Counted from the stretch's first letter, positions 30,111 through 38,623 are shown. The stretch is 59,428 nt of DNA from Actinomadura sp. KC216 (GCF_004348535.1 NZ_SMJX01000011.1:1-59428); one strand, 5' to 3'. Numbers and translations: made by a program. The notes: generated by a model not told the origin, from the letters alone.

Positions 30111-30563
30111 TCAAGGAAGAAGCGGTGCGGAGGTAAGCCGGAACATGCCCTCGTAAAGGACCGAATCCGGGTGCTTACTCGTCAGGCCCTCGTACTGGTA
30201 TCCAAGGGGGCTGAGTTCTCGCACCTTCGTAAGGACCCCCGGCGTGGTTGCAGCGGGGACGTTTTGGTTTGTGTACCTATTGAGGCAGGCCGTCTTGAGG
30301 GCCTTCTCGACATGCCGAATGGCTGTGTTTCCGGATGCCTGGTCAAGGGCGTAGACCTTGACAACTACGTCACGGACTTGGAGACGGACGGAGTTGACAG
30401 GTGCGCCGCCGTTCCACTTCACAGTGATGAACGGCATCAAATCCGCCCAGTCGAGGGGCGGCTTGACGAATACCCGAGTCGCAATCTCCGGTGGAACGTA
30501 TTCGAGTAGCGCGTCCTGGACCAGACGGTCAATGTCAGGCATTAGGGGGACGTCAGTGATCAA
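30111..30563 (-). CDS. Tail terminator / head-tail joining protein
   Basis: 150 aa from TTG 30563, chosen for AGGGAG six bases upstream; the stop of the upstream gene overlaps. Fold hints (VRLQVRDVVVKVYALDQ) resemble tail completion proteins. Position between the gp10-like protein and the major tail protein supports this. Confidence 0.65.
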   Translation of the reverse strand: MITDVPLMPDIDRLVQDALLEYVPPEIATRVFVKPPLDWADLMPFITVKWNGGAPVNSVRLQVRDVVVKVYALDQASGNTAIRHVEKALKTACLNRYTNQNVPAATTPGVLTKVRELSPLGYQYEGLTSKHPDSVLYEGMFRLTSAPLLP

Positions 30564-30865
30564 AGGATCTCCCTTAGTAGGTGAATTCCCTCGACACGCT
30601 CGCTGGTCTCACGACCCCACAGCACCTTGAAGTGACCGAACTCAAGAGGAACCGAATACCCGGCCGTAGCCGAAACCCAGTAGTCCTTGTCATTGGCACG
30701 GCGGACGTTGATGCTTCCGATGAAATTTCCGCTGTCCACGTGGCCCCCGGCCACAGCAGCGGCAATCCACTTAGCCTTGAACTCCTCGGCGGTCGCTCGA
30801 ACCGCCTGGTTGACGACAGGCATTCCGGCTACGTATTCATCGTCGATGTAGAGTTCGTAGCTCAT
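30560..30865 (-). CDS. HK97 gp10-like / DUF5403-type connector
   Basis: 101 aa from ATG 30865, overlapping the preceding stop. SYELYIDDEY at the start, HVDSGNFIGSINV in the middle and YSVPLEFGHF resemble the gp10-like head-tail proteins of actinophages. Likely a neck component. Confidence 0.65.
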   Translation of the reverse strand: MSYELYIDDEYVAGMPVVNQAVRATAEEFKAKWIAAAVAGGHVDSGNFIGSINVRRANDKDYWVSATAGYSVPLEFGHFKVLWGRETSERVEGIHLLREIL

Positions 30866-31260
30866 ACATCTCCCCGTAGCTCGATGGTTGCCTTCCAGAA
30901 CTGATTGCGCTTCCAGATCCAAAGCTCGGGCTGGTCCACAACGGTCCATTCCCTGCCGCGCACTTCAACGCGCGTCCACCGGTCGAACCGAAGGGACGGG
31001 TCGTACTTGACGTAAAGGAACATTCGCGCCACTTCAGCGAAGCCCTGCTCCTGGTACCTCTGATTCAGAGCCCAGCCAGCACCCGAGAAAGAAGCGGGGA
31101 TTGGAATGCCCTTGACGGTGACTGGAGCGCCCTCAGGCGGTTCATAAGCGCCGTTAGGAAGTCGTGCGGCCTTACCGGGCTTCTGGCCTCGGTAGCCGTC
31201 GTCGAGAAGGACGAGGGGCCAAATGACGATGTCCTCGGTGGCCCTGTCTAGGAGTGCCAT
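30862..31260 (-). CDS. Head-tail stopper-like protein
   Basis: 132 aa, ATG 31260. Beta-rich with EWTVVDQPELW near the end, similar to small head-closure proteins. Placed after the adaptor. Family match is weak, position strong. Confidence 0.6.
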   Translation of the reverse strand: MALLDRATEDIVIWPLVLLDDGYRGQKPGKAARLPNGAYEPPEGAPVTVKGIPIPASFSGAGWALNQRYQEQGFAEVARMFLYVKYDPSLRFDRWTRVEVRGREWTVVDQPELWIWKRNQFWKATIELRGDV

Positions 31261-31268
31261 GGGACCCC

Positions 31269-31925
31269 CTAGACCTGGTAGTTCGTGTAGAGGGCGCGCG
31301 TCCAGGGTGAGGTGTCGTCGTCATAGCGCCAGCGAGCCCGCCACTTGTAGTGACCGGACACAGAGGGAGCCGGGTAGATGACCCGCCATGCGGGGTAGCC
31401 GCCGTCAGAGATGTCGAGCGACTCAACGAAGACGTGGTCAGCCCAGGTCCACCCATCGGGGGACGTCTGGAACTGGACGAGGCCCTCTTCGAGCGTGCGG
31501 CCGAGGATGATGATGTTGTCCGGCCAGTGGACGAGGTCTGAGACCTCGAAGTAGGGCTCGGGCAGGGCCGGGCCGCGAAGCGGAGAGACCAGGCGGAGAC
31601 TGGACGCACGAGGTGTGGTCCACCTCAGGTAGGCGTCGAGCGCTGCCAGGGAGCTGGCCGAGAGGATCTCGTTGGTGCCGACGAATCCGGTTCCCAGGTC
31701 GCCGATCCGCTCGTCATCGATACCGGGATCGACGTTGAGCATCCTCCGGACCTCGATCAGGGCAACAGCCTTGATGGCTCCGGGAACGGGATCGGTGAAG
31801 GTGCGTCGGCAATACGCCTCGATCGAGTCGGAGACGTTCTGAATGAAGGACTCGACACGCGTTAGGGCATCGCCGGTATAGGTCTGTCCGGTCTGGACGC
31901 TGACTTCAGCAGCAGTGATTAGCAT
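31269..31925 (-). CDS. Head-tail adaptor (gp6-like)
   Basis: 218 aa, ATG 31925. N-terminal helical part (TRVESFIQNVSDSIEAYCRR) is typical of adaptor proteins that dock on the portal; the C-terminal half is beta-rich. Follows the capsid gene after a hairpin. Confidence 0.7.
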   Translation of the reverse strand: MLITAAEVSVQTGQTYTGDALTRVESFIQNVSDSIEAYCRRTFTDPVPGAIKAVALIEVRRMLNVDPGIDDERIGDLGTGFVGTNEILSASSLAALDAYLRWTTPRASSLRLVSPLRGPALPEPYFEVSDLVHWPDNIIILGRTLEEGLVQFQTSPDGWTWADHVFVESLDISDGGYPAWRVIYPAPSVSGHYKWRARWRYDDDTSPWTRALYTNYQV

Positions 31926-31949
31926 TGGGAACTCCCCAGATAGCGGGGA

Positions 31950-31971
31950 GGGACCCCTCGAAAGGGGTCCC
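31950..31971 (-). terminator. Hairpin after the capsid gene
   Basis: Nine-bp stem (31950-31958 with 31963-31971) with a CGAA/TTCG loop between capsid and adaptor. No U-run; may slow transcription or protect the capsid mRNA. Confidence 0.6.
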
Positions 31972-31985
31972 GTCCCAAAGTCGAA

Positions 31986-33038
31986 TCAGGCAGCCGGCGG
32001 AACGATCTCGGTACGAGTCGCCACAACCATCTGCTCGGTACGGATCGCCTTGGCGTCGTAGACCAGGCGCGACTTCACGGCCGAGGTGAAGTCCTCCTGC
32101 GGCTGGTACGCCTGCATCTCTGCAAGAGGCAGAACCATCGAAATGGCGTTGGTCGAACCCATCACCATGGAGAACTTCGCCGCGCCAGTGTGAAGCGGCT
32201 GAACCAGCTTCTTGGTACGGACCGAGGAAGTGTTCTCAAGGGTGTTGGAGACCATGACCGGCACGCCAAGGATCTGGCCGATAGCGCCAGTAGGCATCAC
32301 GGCCCCGCCACCCCAGTGAGCGGCGTCGATGAACGCTTCTGTCTTCAGCAGCTCGGCGCGAACCGAAGGCGCGATGATCAGGTAACGGTCCTGTGGAGCG
32401 TGGTTGAGGTCCAGCTCCGTCAGCATGTCCACGATCGTTGTGTAGATCGCGTTAGCAGTTCCCGGAATGACCTTCTGCGCAATCGAGCCGTGCAGAGCAG
32501 GGATTGCATTGAAGTCCGCCAGGACGGTCGGAACGACGGCCGAAGGGCTGGCGTTGAGGTCCTTTCCAAGGACCGCGGCCTGGATGGTCTGCGCCACTAG
32601 CGCGTCGATCGCGTACGCAGTCTTACGAGCACGCTGGGAAACCAGGTTGCTCATCAGGTCGATTCCGGCCTGAGTCTGTAGCTGGTGGAGCGAATCCACG
32701 TGGAAGCGGAACGACGAACCCTTTTGAACCGTCATCTTGATGTACTCAAGAGCGGCCTTGTCCATCTCATTCGAGGCAAACGAATCGTACGCCTGCTTGA
32801 GACCGAAGTCGTTCACGGTGTCAAGGAAGTGGGGGATATGGATTACATCTCCACCGCGCTTGAACTCGCCCTCGTAGTTCCGGTTAGTGATTGTGGCAGA
32901 ACCTAGAACAAGCGACCCCTCAAGGTCGTTTAGAAGCTGGCTCGTCCAAATCTTCGGAATGAAGAGGTTGTTAGTAGTCTGAAGCGGATGCCCAACCGCG
33001 GAATCGGTGTAGACACCACCTGTAAAGGCTTCAGCCAT
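31986..33038 (-). CDS. Major capsid protein
   Basis: 350 aa, ATG behind AAAGGAGAAA. N-terminus TGGVYTDSAVGHPLQTTNN, then KAALEYIKMTVQKG, DRYLIIAPSVRAELL and a C-terminal SRLVYDAKAIRTEQMV. Size, place after the scaffold, and this architecture fit an HK97-fold coat protein of the P22 coat-like group. It is insulated by hairpins on both sides. Confidence 0.88.
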   Translation of the reverse strand: MAEAFTGGVYTDSAVGHPLQTTNNLFIPKIWTSQLLNDLEGSLVLGSATITNRNYEGEFKRGGDVIHIPHFLDTVNDFGLKQAYDSFASNEMDKAALEYIKMTVQKGSSFRFHVDSLHQLQTQAGIDLMSNLVSQRARKTAYAIDALVAQTIQAAVLGKDLNASPSAVVPTVLADFNAIPALHGSIAQKVIPGTANAIYTTIVDMLTELDLNHAPQDRYLIIAPSVRAELLKTEAFIDAAHWGGGAVMPTGAIGQILGVPVMVSNTLENTSSVRTKKLVQPLHTGAAKFSMVMGSTNAISMVLPLAEMQAYQPQEDFTSAVKSRLVYDAKAIRTEQMVVATRTEIVPPAA

Positions 33039-33070
33039 AGGTGCGTTTCTCCTTTAAGCGCACACAACAA

Positions 33071-33097
33071 AGGCCCTACGGGATTCCCGTAGGGCCT
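33071..33097 (-). terminator. Strong hairpin between scaffold and capsid
   Basis: Perfect 12-bp stem (33071-33082 with 33086-33097) followed on the minus strand by TTTGTTG. The capsid gene starts 33 bases downstream, so capsid mRNA must arise by readthrough, processing or a nearby promoter. Confidence 0.8.
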
Positions 33098-33115
33098 CGC
33101 AGTGTTAAGGGGGTC

Positions 33116-33712
33116 TTAGAGCTGTCCCCGCATCAGCGCATCTAGCCGGCCTTCCTCGCGCGCCTTATTGATCTGGGCGGGAGTCATTCGTTCCAGGTCG
33201 GCGTAAGAGAGCTGTCCAGCGTTGCTGTTGCTCTGGGCGCCGATGTTCAGATCGGCTGCTGTCTTCTCAAACTTGCGCTTGCCGCCGGAGAGGGAAGAAA
33301 GAAGTTCAAGGTTGGGCTCACCTTCAGGGGTGAACACCTTGTTGGGGTCTAGGAGGCCAAGGACCTCCTCAGGGACGCCAGCCGTGGCGGCAGCGGCCTT
33401 GAGCTTCAGGCTCTTGACCTCTGCGTCGGACTCAGCCTTCCCGGCCTCTCGTCCACGCTGCTCGGCTTCACGGACCGCCCGCTCCGTCTCGGAAAGGTTG
33501 GCAGTCTCGTAGTCCTGGACCTTCTTCCAAAGGTCCTTCTTCTCGCCCTCTTCCTTGCGCATCAGGGACTTGTACTTTTCACGGTCGTTCTTCAGCTCGG
33601 CAATCTCGGCCAGGGCCTCTTCAAGGGACTGAGGCCCCTTCGGGGCATCGTCCGCCGGCTGGTTGTTAGCCTCTCCCGTAGTAGCCGGGGAAGTAGGCTG
33701 GGTGTCACTCAT
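33116..33712 (-). CDS. Scaffolding protein
   Basis: 198 aa, very acidic N-terminus, long coiled coil (about 28-105) and a basic C-terminal end; of the DUF4355-like type. Located between portal and capsid as usual. It should guide procapsid assembly and then leave the head. Confidence 0.8.
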   Translation of the reverse strand: MSDTQPTSPATTGEANNQPADDAPKGPQSLEEALAEIAELKNDREKYKSLMRKEEGEKKDLWKKVQDYETANLSETERAVREAEQRGREAGKAESDAEVKSLKLKAAAATAGVPEEVLGLLDPNKVFTPEGEPNLELLSSLSGGKRKFEKTAADLNIGAQSNSNAGQLSYADLERMTPAQINKAREEGRLDALMRGQL

Positions 33713-33739
33713 TCAGTTAGCTCCATCTCGGAAAAGGAA

Positions 33740-33768
33740 ACGAACGTAGGCATCTCGCCTACGTTCGT
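33740..33768 (-). terminator. Strong hairpin between portal and scaffold
   Basis: Perfect 12-bp stem (33740-33751 with 33757-33768), five-base loop, followed on the minus strand by TTTCCTTTTCC. Confidence 0.8.
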
Positions 33769-33792
33769 GTTAGTGACTGGTTGCTAGATTGC

Positions 33793-35184
33793 CTAGCGAG
33801 ACGCCTTCTCCTTCTGGCGTTCGGCTGTAGCCGACTTAGGAGACGACGAAGACTTGTTGGCACCATTAGCGCCAGGAGCACCGGGAGTACCCGGAGCAGG
33901 CATTAGCTTGTGCTCTCCGTACTTCTTCTGAAGCTCGAAGTCGCGCTTCATCTCTTCCTCGCGCATCTGATCGAAACGCGCGATGGTCTGAGGCGAGTAG
34001 CCATAGTCCTCCCAAAGCTGACGCTTCGGGATCTCCAGTGTTTCCTTGGCCTTGCCAAGGGCATCCACGAGAGCGGACATCTGACGGTGCTCTGGATCGC
34101 CCCAGATGACTTCGGCATCCCATGCCTCTGCTCGGGCATCGCCCTTCACTTCAAAGGCGAGGCGAAGCGCCTCTTCCCACGACTCACCGAAGTGAAGCAT
34201 TCGCTCTCGTGCCTTAGCTACGAGGCCCGCTTCAGCGGCGGTAATGGACTCACCCGAAGGTGCCTGTCCGCCGTTCAGAAGGAAGTAGTGAAATGGCACA
34301 CGGCTCTGCGAAGCCATGTGCTGGACGAGCATGTCAATGAGCTTGACGTAGTTTCCCAGATCGGCAGCCGAGAACTCGTGGACACCAACGTTCTCGCCAT
34401 CAAAGGCGAGAATCCTGTCAATGTAGGCCTTGAGCATCGCCTGACGCTCTTCATTCGTGTCCTCGAACGGTTCAAGGCCGGTTAGAACACGCTGAGGGAA
34501 CGCAGCAAACTCACTGGCTACGATCGCGTCGGCACTTACCTTGTTGATCGCGTCCTGCACAGGAATGATCCCGGCCAGCTCCGAGAAGGGCTTCTGCTTC
34601 AGCCTCTTGCGGTTGAGGAGGGGAACGATAGGCACGCGGCCTAGGGGGTTACTGGAACCCTGCGGAGTGCCCCAGGTCTCCTTGCCTCGCTCAGAGGTGT
34701 AGACACCATCGGGAAGCCAAAGAGTGGCGTGGACTACGCCCCAGTCATCGGTGAACTCGCGGTAGCCGGCCTCCAGCTTGCGCCTCGAACCGGGCGCATA
34801 CTGGACGGTGACCTCAGTCGCAGACTCAGGGGTGATGACCGGCTCGTCATCGTCGTCGCCCCAGACAATGAGGTAGGACGATCCCTGCACTAGCGCATCG
34901 ATATGCGCCGCGTTCGAGTCGGCGTCGAGGAAGTTCTTCTGCCAAATCTGCTGGGCGTCCTCGTCGGCGGCCTCCTCGGGGCCCATCCGGAAGCCCTGGA
35001 CGACCAGACGCTCACTGATCGAATCGACGATCAGCGAACAGAAGTTGTCCTTGTAATTCCTGAATAGCTCTCCGAAGATTTCCTGAAACTTCTTCTGCGC
35101 ATAGGAAAGGGGCGTGCTCTCCGCATCGTAGTAGTTAGCGAACTTCCTGCCCTGGGCTTCCTGCGTGTGCAGCTTCCCGGACAT
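33793..35184 (-). CDS. Portal protein
   Basis: 463 aa from ATG 35184. Contains the helical portal core (LVQGSSYLIVWGDDDDEP, AIVASEFAAFPQRVL, MASQSRVPFHYFLL) and a Ser/Lys-rich disordered tail. The only strong ribosome site (AGGAGG at 35229-35234) lies 45 bases upstream. An open frame continues up to it (HKPQNPIQWIDY) but begins with ATA or GTC, not a normal start. The true N-terminus may be about 13 residues longer. Confidence 0.88.
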   Translation of the reverse strand: MSGKLHTQEAQGRKFANYYDAESTPLSYAQKKFQEIFGELFRNYKDNFCSLIVDSISERLVVQGFRMGPEEAADEDAQQIWQKNFLDADSNAAHIDALVQGSSYLIVWGDDDDEPVITPESATEVTVQYAPGSRRKLEAGYREFTDDWGVVHATLWLPDGVYTSERGKETWGTPQGSSNPLGRVPIVPLLNRKRLKQKPFSELAGIIPVQDAINKVSADAIVASEFAAFPQRVLTGLEPFEDTNEERQAMLKAYIDRILAFDGENVGVHEFSAADLGNYVKLIDMLVQHMASQSRVPFHYFLLNGGQAPSGESITAAEAGLVAKARERMLHFGESWEEALRLAFEVKGDARAEAWDAEVIWGDPEHRQMSALVDALGKAKETLEIPKRQLWEDYGYSPQTIARFDQMREEEMKRDFELQKKYGEHKLMPAPGTPGAPGANGANKSSSSPKSATAERQKEKASR

Positions 35185-35241
35185 GTAGTCGATCCACTGG
35201 ATGGGGTTTTGTGGCTTGTGTATGACGGCCTCCTTTCCTAG

Positions 35242-36864
35242 CTAGTAAGTGCGCATTCGGGCCTTGCGGCGGATCTTCATTCGGCCATCTGCGATGGCCT
35301 CACCACGGGCGGCGTATGCCAGGACCGCCGCCATCGCGGCGTCGATCTTCTTCTTGGAGCCCTTGGATTCCTTGGTGATGAGAACGCCCTGGGGGACCTC
35401 GAAGGTCACGGCGTTAGTGATGTGCTGGCGCAGGATCTTGTCGCCGTCATGGCAGATCTCATTGCCTAGAAGAACGGCGGTATGAAAGCGCTCGATCGCG
35501 GCGGCCATCTGCTTGACGCGCTGAGGCGGGAACTCGAAGACGATGTCCCGGCCTTCCTTATCCAGCTCCTTGAAGTCAAGCGACCAGAAACCAATCTGGT
35601 TCTGCCACTGGTTGGGGTCACAGTAGACCCACTCGACCTTGTAGGTCTCGTTGGCGAGCCTCATGGCTCGGTCCACGAGGAACGGGTTAACCTGCCAGTC
35701 CTCGTCCCGTTCGTCCTTTTCCTGAATGTGGATCAGGAACAGCTTCCCGTCGCGGAGACGGCAGCCGACAATGGCTGTGGAATCGGACCGGAGGGAGCCG
35801 TCGAAGCCGATGGCGATCTGGTCGCCCGGCTTGATCGGGTCGTTCCGATCGAAAAGGCTCTCCCACGTGTACTTGTCGATCCAGTTGTCTGCCGATTCCA
35901 TGATTTGGTTGCAGTAGAATCGGTAAAAGACCGCCTTCGGGGTGAGCGGGTCTGTAGCCTTCGAAACCAGACCAGTGACGGGAGCCCAGTAGGAATCTCC
36001 GTACGCGTCCCGGAGGGCCGCAAGAACAGCCTCAGAGTCCGTCAGGTCCTCTACAGGAGCACCTTCACGGCAGTCGTAGAGAAGCTCTGGGAAGTCCTGT
36101 AGGAACTTCTCATAGGTCCGCTGAGCGACGCTCTCCTCATTTGGGTTGAAGGCGTTGGTCGTCTGCATCAAGCGCGAGCCATCGGCCATCGTCTTGTCAG
36201 CGTTACGCTGAAGCGTCTCAAAGACGGTGGGGCCGCCATTCGAGGAGACCCAGTGATGGGTCTCATCGCAAATGACAAAGGTCGGACGGGCACCCTCAAG
36301 TCCACGAGAGGACGAGGCAACTGGCTCAATGCGACCAGGCCGGCCGTCAAGGAACTGGATCCGCTCCTTGCCGATGTCGAGCCCGTAGACGTGCTCGGCG
36401 GGACTTTCCGAGAGCATTCCCCGGATCATGTCGCGGGTCTGCTCGGTCTGGTCTAGAGAGGTGGCAGCGATCTGCACGACGGGCAGCGGAACAGGAATGC
36501 CGATGGGCATTCCCTTGTCGTCTCGGCCACCGAAGCGACAAGGACCGATGAACTCGATGATCGCCAGAGCGGCGAGCAGGGGAGTCTTCCCCCAACCCTT
36601 CGAGCGACGGAGGCTGACCTCTCGATACAGCCAAGGACTGTCCTCTTCCGTGACAGTCGCCTCGTCCTTGATCGCGTAGGCCCAGAGAATGAAGCGCTTC
36701 TGCTCGGCGGTGAACTGCCACGGCTCGCCAGCATGGCGGCCGTCAGGGTGGACGATGTAGGTCTCACACCAGCGGAGAATCTGATATCCGAGAGTGTCCT
36801 TCGGATGCGGAACGCCCTTGGGAAGATTTCCGGTCTGCGGTTCCCAGTCCATTGGGTACGCCAC
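35242..36864 (-). CDS. Terminase large subunit
   Basis: 540 aa from GTG 36864. ATPase domain with Walker A RSKGWGKT (87-94) and Walker B plus catalytic acid VICDETHHW (Asp200, Glu201); nuclease domain with GFDGSLRSDS around 340 and an Asp near the C-terminus (KIDAAMA). It packages DNA through the portal. Immediately upstream lie the small subunit and the tRNA array. Confidence 0.93.
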   Translation of the reverse strand: MAYPMDWEPQTGNLPKGVPHPKDTLGYQILRWCETYIVHPDGRHAGEPWQFTAEQKRFILWAYAIKDEATVTEEDSPWLYREVSLRRSKGWGKTPLLAALAIIEFIGPCRFGGRDDKGMPIGIPVPLPVVQIAATSLDQTEQTRDMIRGMLSESPAEHVYGLDIGKERIQFLDGRPGRIEPVASSSRGLEGARPTFVICDETHHWVSSNGGPTVFETLQRNADKTMADGSRLMQTTNAFNPNEESVAQRTYEKFLQDFPELLYDCREGAPVEDLTDSEAVLAALRDAYGDSYWAPVTGLVSKATDPLTPKAVFYRFYCNQIMESADNWIDKYTWESLFDRNDPIKPGDQIAIGFDGSLRSDSTAIVGCRLRDGKLFLIHIQEKDERDEDWQVNPFLVDRAMRLANETYKVEWVYCDPNQWQNQIGFWSLDFKELDKEGRDIVFEFPPQRVKQMAAAIERFHTAVLLGNEICHDGDKILRQHITNAVTFEVPQGVLITKESKGSKKKIDAAMAAVLAYAARGEAIADGRMKIRRKARMRTY

Positions 36865-36875
36865 CGGTCACCCCC

Positions 36876-37301
36876 TTAGTCGTCGTTTAGTTCCGCAAAC
36901 AGCTCCAGGTCTGCTTCGATGGTTGGCGGTTCGTCTTCTTGGTTCTTCTGGGCGCTCTTGAGCGCATTGACCTTCAGTCGCATACGGTCACCGATGGTTG
37001 CCCCGAGCAGGCTTTCGCACTGGCGAAGCTCGGCTGCCACGAAGTGAGAGCCGGTCTTGATGAACTTCTCGTGCAGTCGTGCCATACGGCGAAGCGTCAG
37101 CCAGTCGGTAGGCATGAACCACTGCGCCTGCTCGCTGTCCGCCCATACGTCGAAGTAGAGCTGCGTCTCGGCGGAGAACGAGCTGCGGTTGGGGAGCTTG
37201 GTGAGACGCTTGTCAATCGGGCCTGCGTACTCCACCAGGTGCGAGGTGTCCACGAGGTTGCGACGAACCGCGTTCGCCTTGGCCGGCCTGCCTCTTGCCA
37301 T
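36876..37301 (-). CDS. Terminase small subunit
   Basis: 141 aa, ATG behind GGGGGAGG. Basic start (MARGRPAKANAVRRN), helical middle and acidic end (EADLELFAELNDD), of the P27-like type. It recognises packaging sites and loads the large subunit. The TTCTTTCATCC motif lies 25 bases upstream of the ATG. Confidence 0.8.
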   Translation of the reverse strand: MARGRPAKANAVRRNLVDTSHLVEYAGPIDKRLTKLPNRSSFSAETQLYFDVWADSEQAQWFMPTDWLTLRRMARLHEKFIKTGSHFVAAELRQCESLLGATIGDRMRLKVNALKSAQKNQEDEPPTIEADLELFAELNDD

Positions 37302-37325
37302 GCGACACCTCCCCCGTGTGCGTGT

Positions 37326-37336
37326 GGATGAAAGAA
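37326..37336 (-). promoter_or_regulatory. TTCTTTCATCC motif, copy 3
   Basis: On the minus strand, between the last tRNA of the array and the small terminase gene. Eleven bases identical to the other copies. Confidence 0.5.
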
Positions 37337-37344
37337 CTAAGTGG

Positions 37345-37415
37345 TGACCCCGGCGGGAATCGAACCCGCACCACGAGGGTGAGAACCTCGCAACCTCCCG
37401 TTAGTCCACGGGGCC
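37345..37415 (-). tRNA. tRNA-Glu(CTC)
   Basis: 71 nt cloverleaf; anticodon loop TTCTCAC in a CGAGG/CCTCG stem, T-loop TTCGATT, discriminator A, no encoded CCA. Reads GAG. Last tRNA before terminase. Confidence 0.9.
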
Positions 37416-37419
37416 GTGG

Positions 37420-37490
37420 CTCCAGGACAAGGATTCGAACCTCGATTGCCGGGTTCAGAGCCCGGCGTCCTACCGTTAGACGATCCTGGA
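37420..37490 (-). tRNA. tRNA-Gln(CTG)
   Basis: 71 nt; acceptor TCCAGGA/TCCTGGA, anticodon loop CTCTGAA in CCGGG/CCCGG, T-loop TTCGAAT, discriminator G. Reads CAG. Confidence 0.9.
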
Positions 37491-37495
37491 ATGAG

Positions 37496-37568
37496 TTGGC
37501 TAGGCAGGAGTCGAACCCGCACCTTGCGCTTTAGGAGAGCGACGCTCTGTCCATTGAGCTACTAGCCA
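37496..37568 (-). tRNA. tRNA-Arg(CCT)
   Basis: 73 nt; acceptor TGGCTAG/CTAGCCA, anticodon loop CTCCTAA; the outer pair of the anticodon stem is a T-C mismatch. T-loop TTCGACT. Reads AGG. Confidence 0.88.
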
Positions 37569-37569
37569 G

Positions 37570-37652
37570 CGGAGAATCAGGGATTCGAACCCCGGACGGT
37601 TTTACCCGCGACGGCCTAGCAAGCCGCTGCCATACCATTTGACGAATTCTCC
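37570..37652 (-). tRNA. tRNA-Ser(GCT)
   Basis: 83 nt with a long variable arm, acceptor GGAGAAT/ATTCTCC, anticodon loop TTGCTAG in GCGGC/GCCGT, T-loop TTCGAAT, discriminator G. Reads AGC and AGT. Confidence 0.9.
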
Positions 37653-37656
37653 ATGG

Positions 37657-37728
37657 AGCCCCACACCGGAGTTGAACCGGTATCCTCTGATTGGAAGTCA
37701 GACATCATTGCCGTTAGACCAGTAGGGC
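37657..37728 (-). tRNA. tRNA-Gly(TCC)
   Basis: 72 nt; acceptor GCCCTAC/GTGGGGC, anticodon loop CTTCCAA in TCTGA/TCAGA, T-loop TTCAACT, discriminator T. U34 could read all four GGN codons. Confidence 0.88.
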
Positions 37729-37794
37729 AAGTACACTCTTTGGCTCCGCCGCATGTATGTCTGCGGACTTTGACGGGTAGAGTGCGGACCTTTG

Positions 37795-37866
37795 AGCCCC
37801 TACGAGGTGCTGCCCCCCGCTTTCCTGCTTACAAGGCAGGTACATTCGCTGATATGTTATAAGGGC
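37795..37866 (-). tRNA. Aberrant tRNA-Thr(TGT) without canonical D- and T-loops
   Basis: 72 nt that fold into a full cloverleaf: acceptor GCCCTTA/TAGGGGC, T8-A9, D stem ACAT/ATGT, anticodon stem CCTGC/GCAGG with loop CTTGTAA, T stem CGGGG/CCTCG (one G-T). The D-loop ATCAGCGA has no GG and the T-loop GGCAGCA has no TTC, so the usual elbow contacts are missing in both loops at once. It is the only Thr tRNA found. All stems are intact, which argues against simple decay. Confidence 0.65.
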
Positions 37867-37935
37867 TGGTTTTCCCACCAGGACCCATAGTCCCTCCATC
37901 TCCTCAGGGTGCTACCCCTCGGATTAACGGGAACG

Positions 37936-38022
37936 CGGAAAGCGGAGGACTCGAACCCCAACAGCAATGCCATCCACCCGTTTTCGAGACGGGGGCCGCA
38001 CCCACAGGCGACATCACTTTCC
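37936..38022 (-). tRNA. tRNA-Ser(CGA)
   Basis: 87 nt with a long variable arm; acceptor GGAAAGT with matching 3' strand, anticodon loop CTCGAAA in CCCGT/ACGGG, T-loop TTCGAGT, discriminator G. Reads TCG. Confidence 0.88.
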
Positions 38023-38066
38023 ATCGCACGTCGATATTTTTACACGCCTCGACGGCGGGGCGAGAG

Positions 38067-38139
38067 TTGGTCATGTGGGAATTGAACCCACCATCTTCCG
38101 CGTATCAGACGGATGCTTTCACCACTAAGCTAATGACCA
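38067..38139 (-). tRNA. tRNA-Ile(GAT)
   Basis: 73 nt; acceptor TGGTCAT/ATGACCA, anticodon loop CTGATAC in TCCGT/GCGGA, T-loop TTCAATT, discriminator A. Reads ATC and ATT. Confidence 0.88.
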
Positions 38140-38141
38140 AG

Positions 38142-38215
38142 TGGAGCCTGAGAGATTCGAACTCTCGGCCTCTGGTTTGCAAGACCAGCGCTCTAACCAT
38201 CTGAGCTAAGGCCCC
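38142..38215 (-). tRNA. tRNA-Ala(TGC)
   Basis: 74 nt; anticodon loop CTTGCAA in CTGGT/ACCAG, T-loop TTCGAAT, discriminator A. Its 5' end overlaps the stop codon of the HNH gene by ten bases. U34 could read all GCN codons. Confidence 0.9.
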
Positions 38216-38604
38216 ATGTACTTTCCTGCGCAAGACCTACCGCAGAACGGTCCGGCCTTGCCTTGCTTCCTGTTGTGTCGCACCTTGCGAGCTTCCTTCT
38301 TTGAAGGCGTCTCACAGACAGGGCAGATGAACTCATACCACTCGACGCTCAACCTCAGAGCTGCACTCTTCTTTGCGTTCTCAGAACGAGTGAGCACGGC
38401 AAGGTTGCTGAGATCGTCGTTGGTCTTGTCCTCGTCGATGTGGTCAACGGTTTCGTCCGTGTCGAGCACCCGGCCGAGATGCTGTTCCATCAGGTGCCGG
38501 GAGTAGAGCTTGGTTGTGCGCTTGCCGTTGTCAGTAAGAACCACGTACCTACGCCCGGCAAGCGGTCCACTGTTGTGGACGTAAGGGCCGTTGACCCTGA
38601 GCAT
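38206..38604 (-). CDS. HNH endonuclease inside the tRNA array
   Basis: 132 aa from ATG 38604 with AAGGA upstream. The central DTDETVDHIDEDKTND and LSNLAVLTRSEN segment is an HNH homing-type nuclease core; a C-terminal Cys cluster (CPVCETPSKKEAR, FCGRSC) looks like a zinc-binding module. Free-standing HNH genes of this kind move between phages. Its end overlaps tRNA-Ala, so it fits tightly and has not broken a tRNA. Confidence 0.85.
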   Translation of the reverse strand: MLRVNGPYVHNSGPLAGRRYVVLTDNGKRTTKLYSRHLMEQHLGRVLDTDETVDHIDEDKTNDDLSNLAVLTRSENAKKSAALRLSVEWYEFICPVCETPSKKEARKVRHNRKQGKAGPFCGRSCAGKYMGP

Positions 38605-38623
38605 AGACACGATCCTTTCGAAG

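Noticed and set aside
37867..37935. Possible additional tRNA between the Thr and Ser(CGA) genes
   Set aside because: A TTCCC/GGGAA closing stem and some hairpins exist on the minus strand, but no anticodon or T-arm of the right size.
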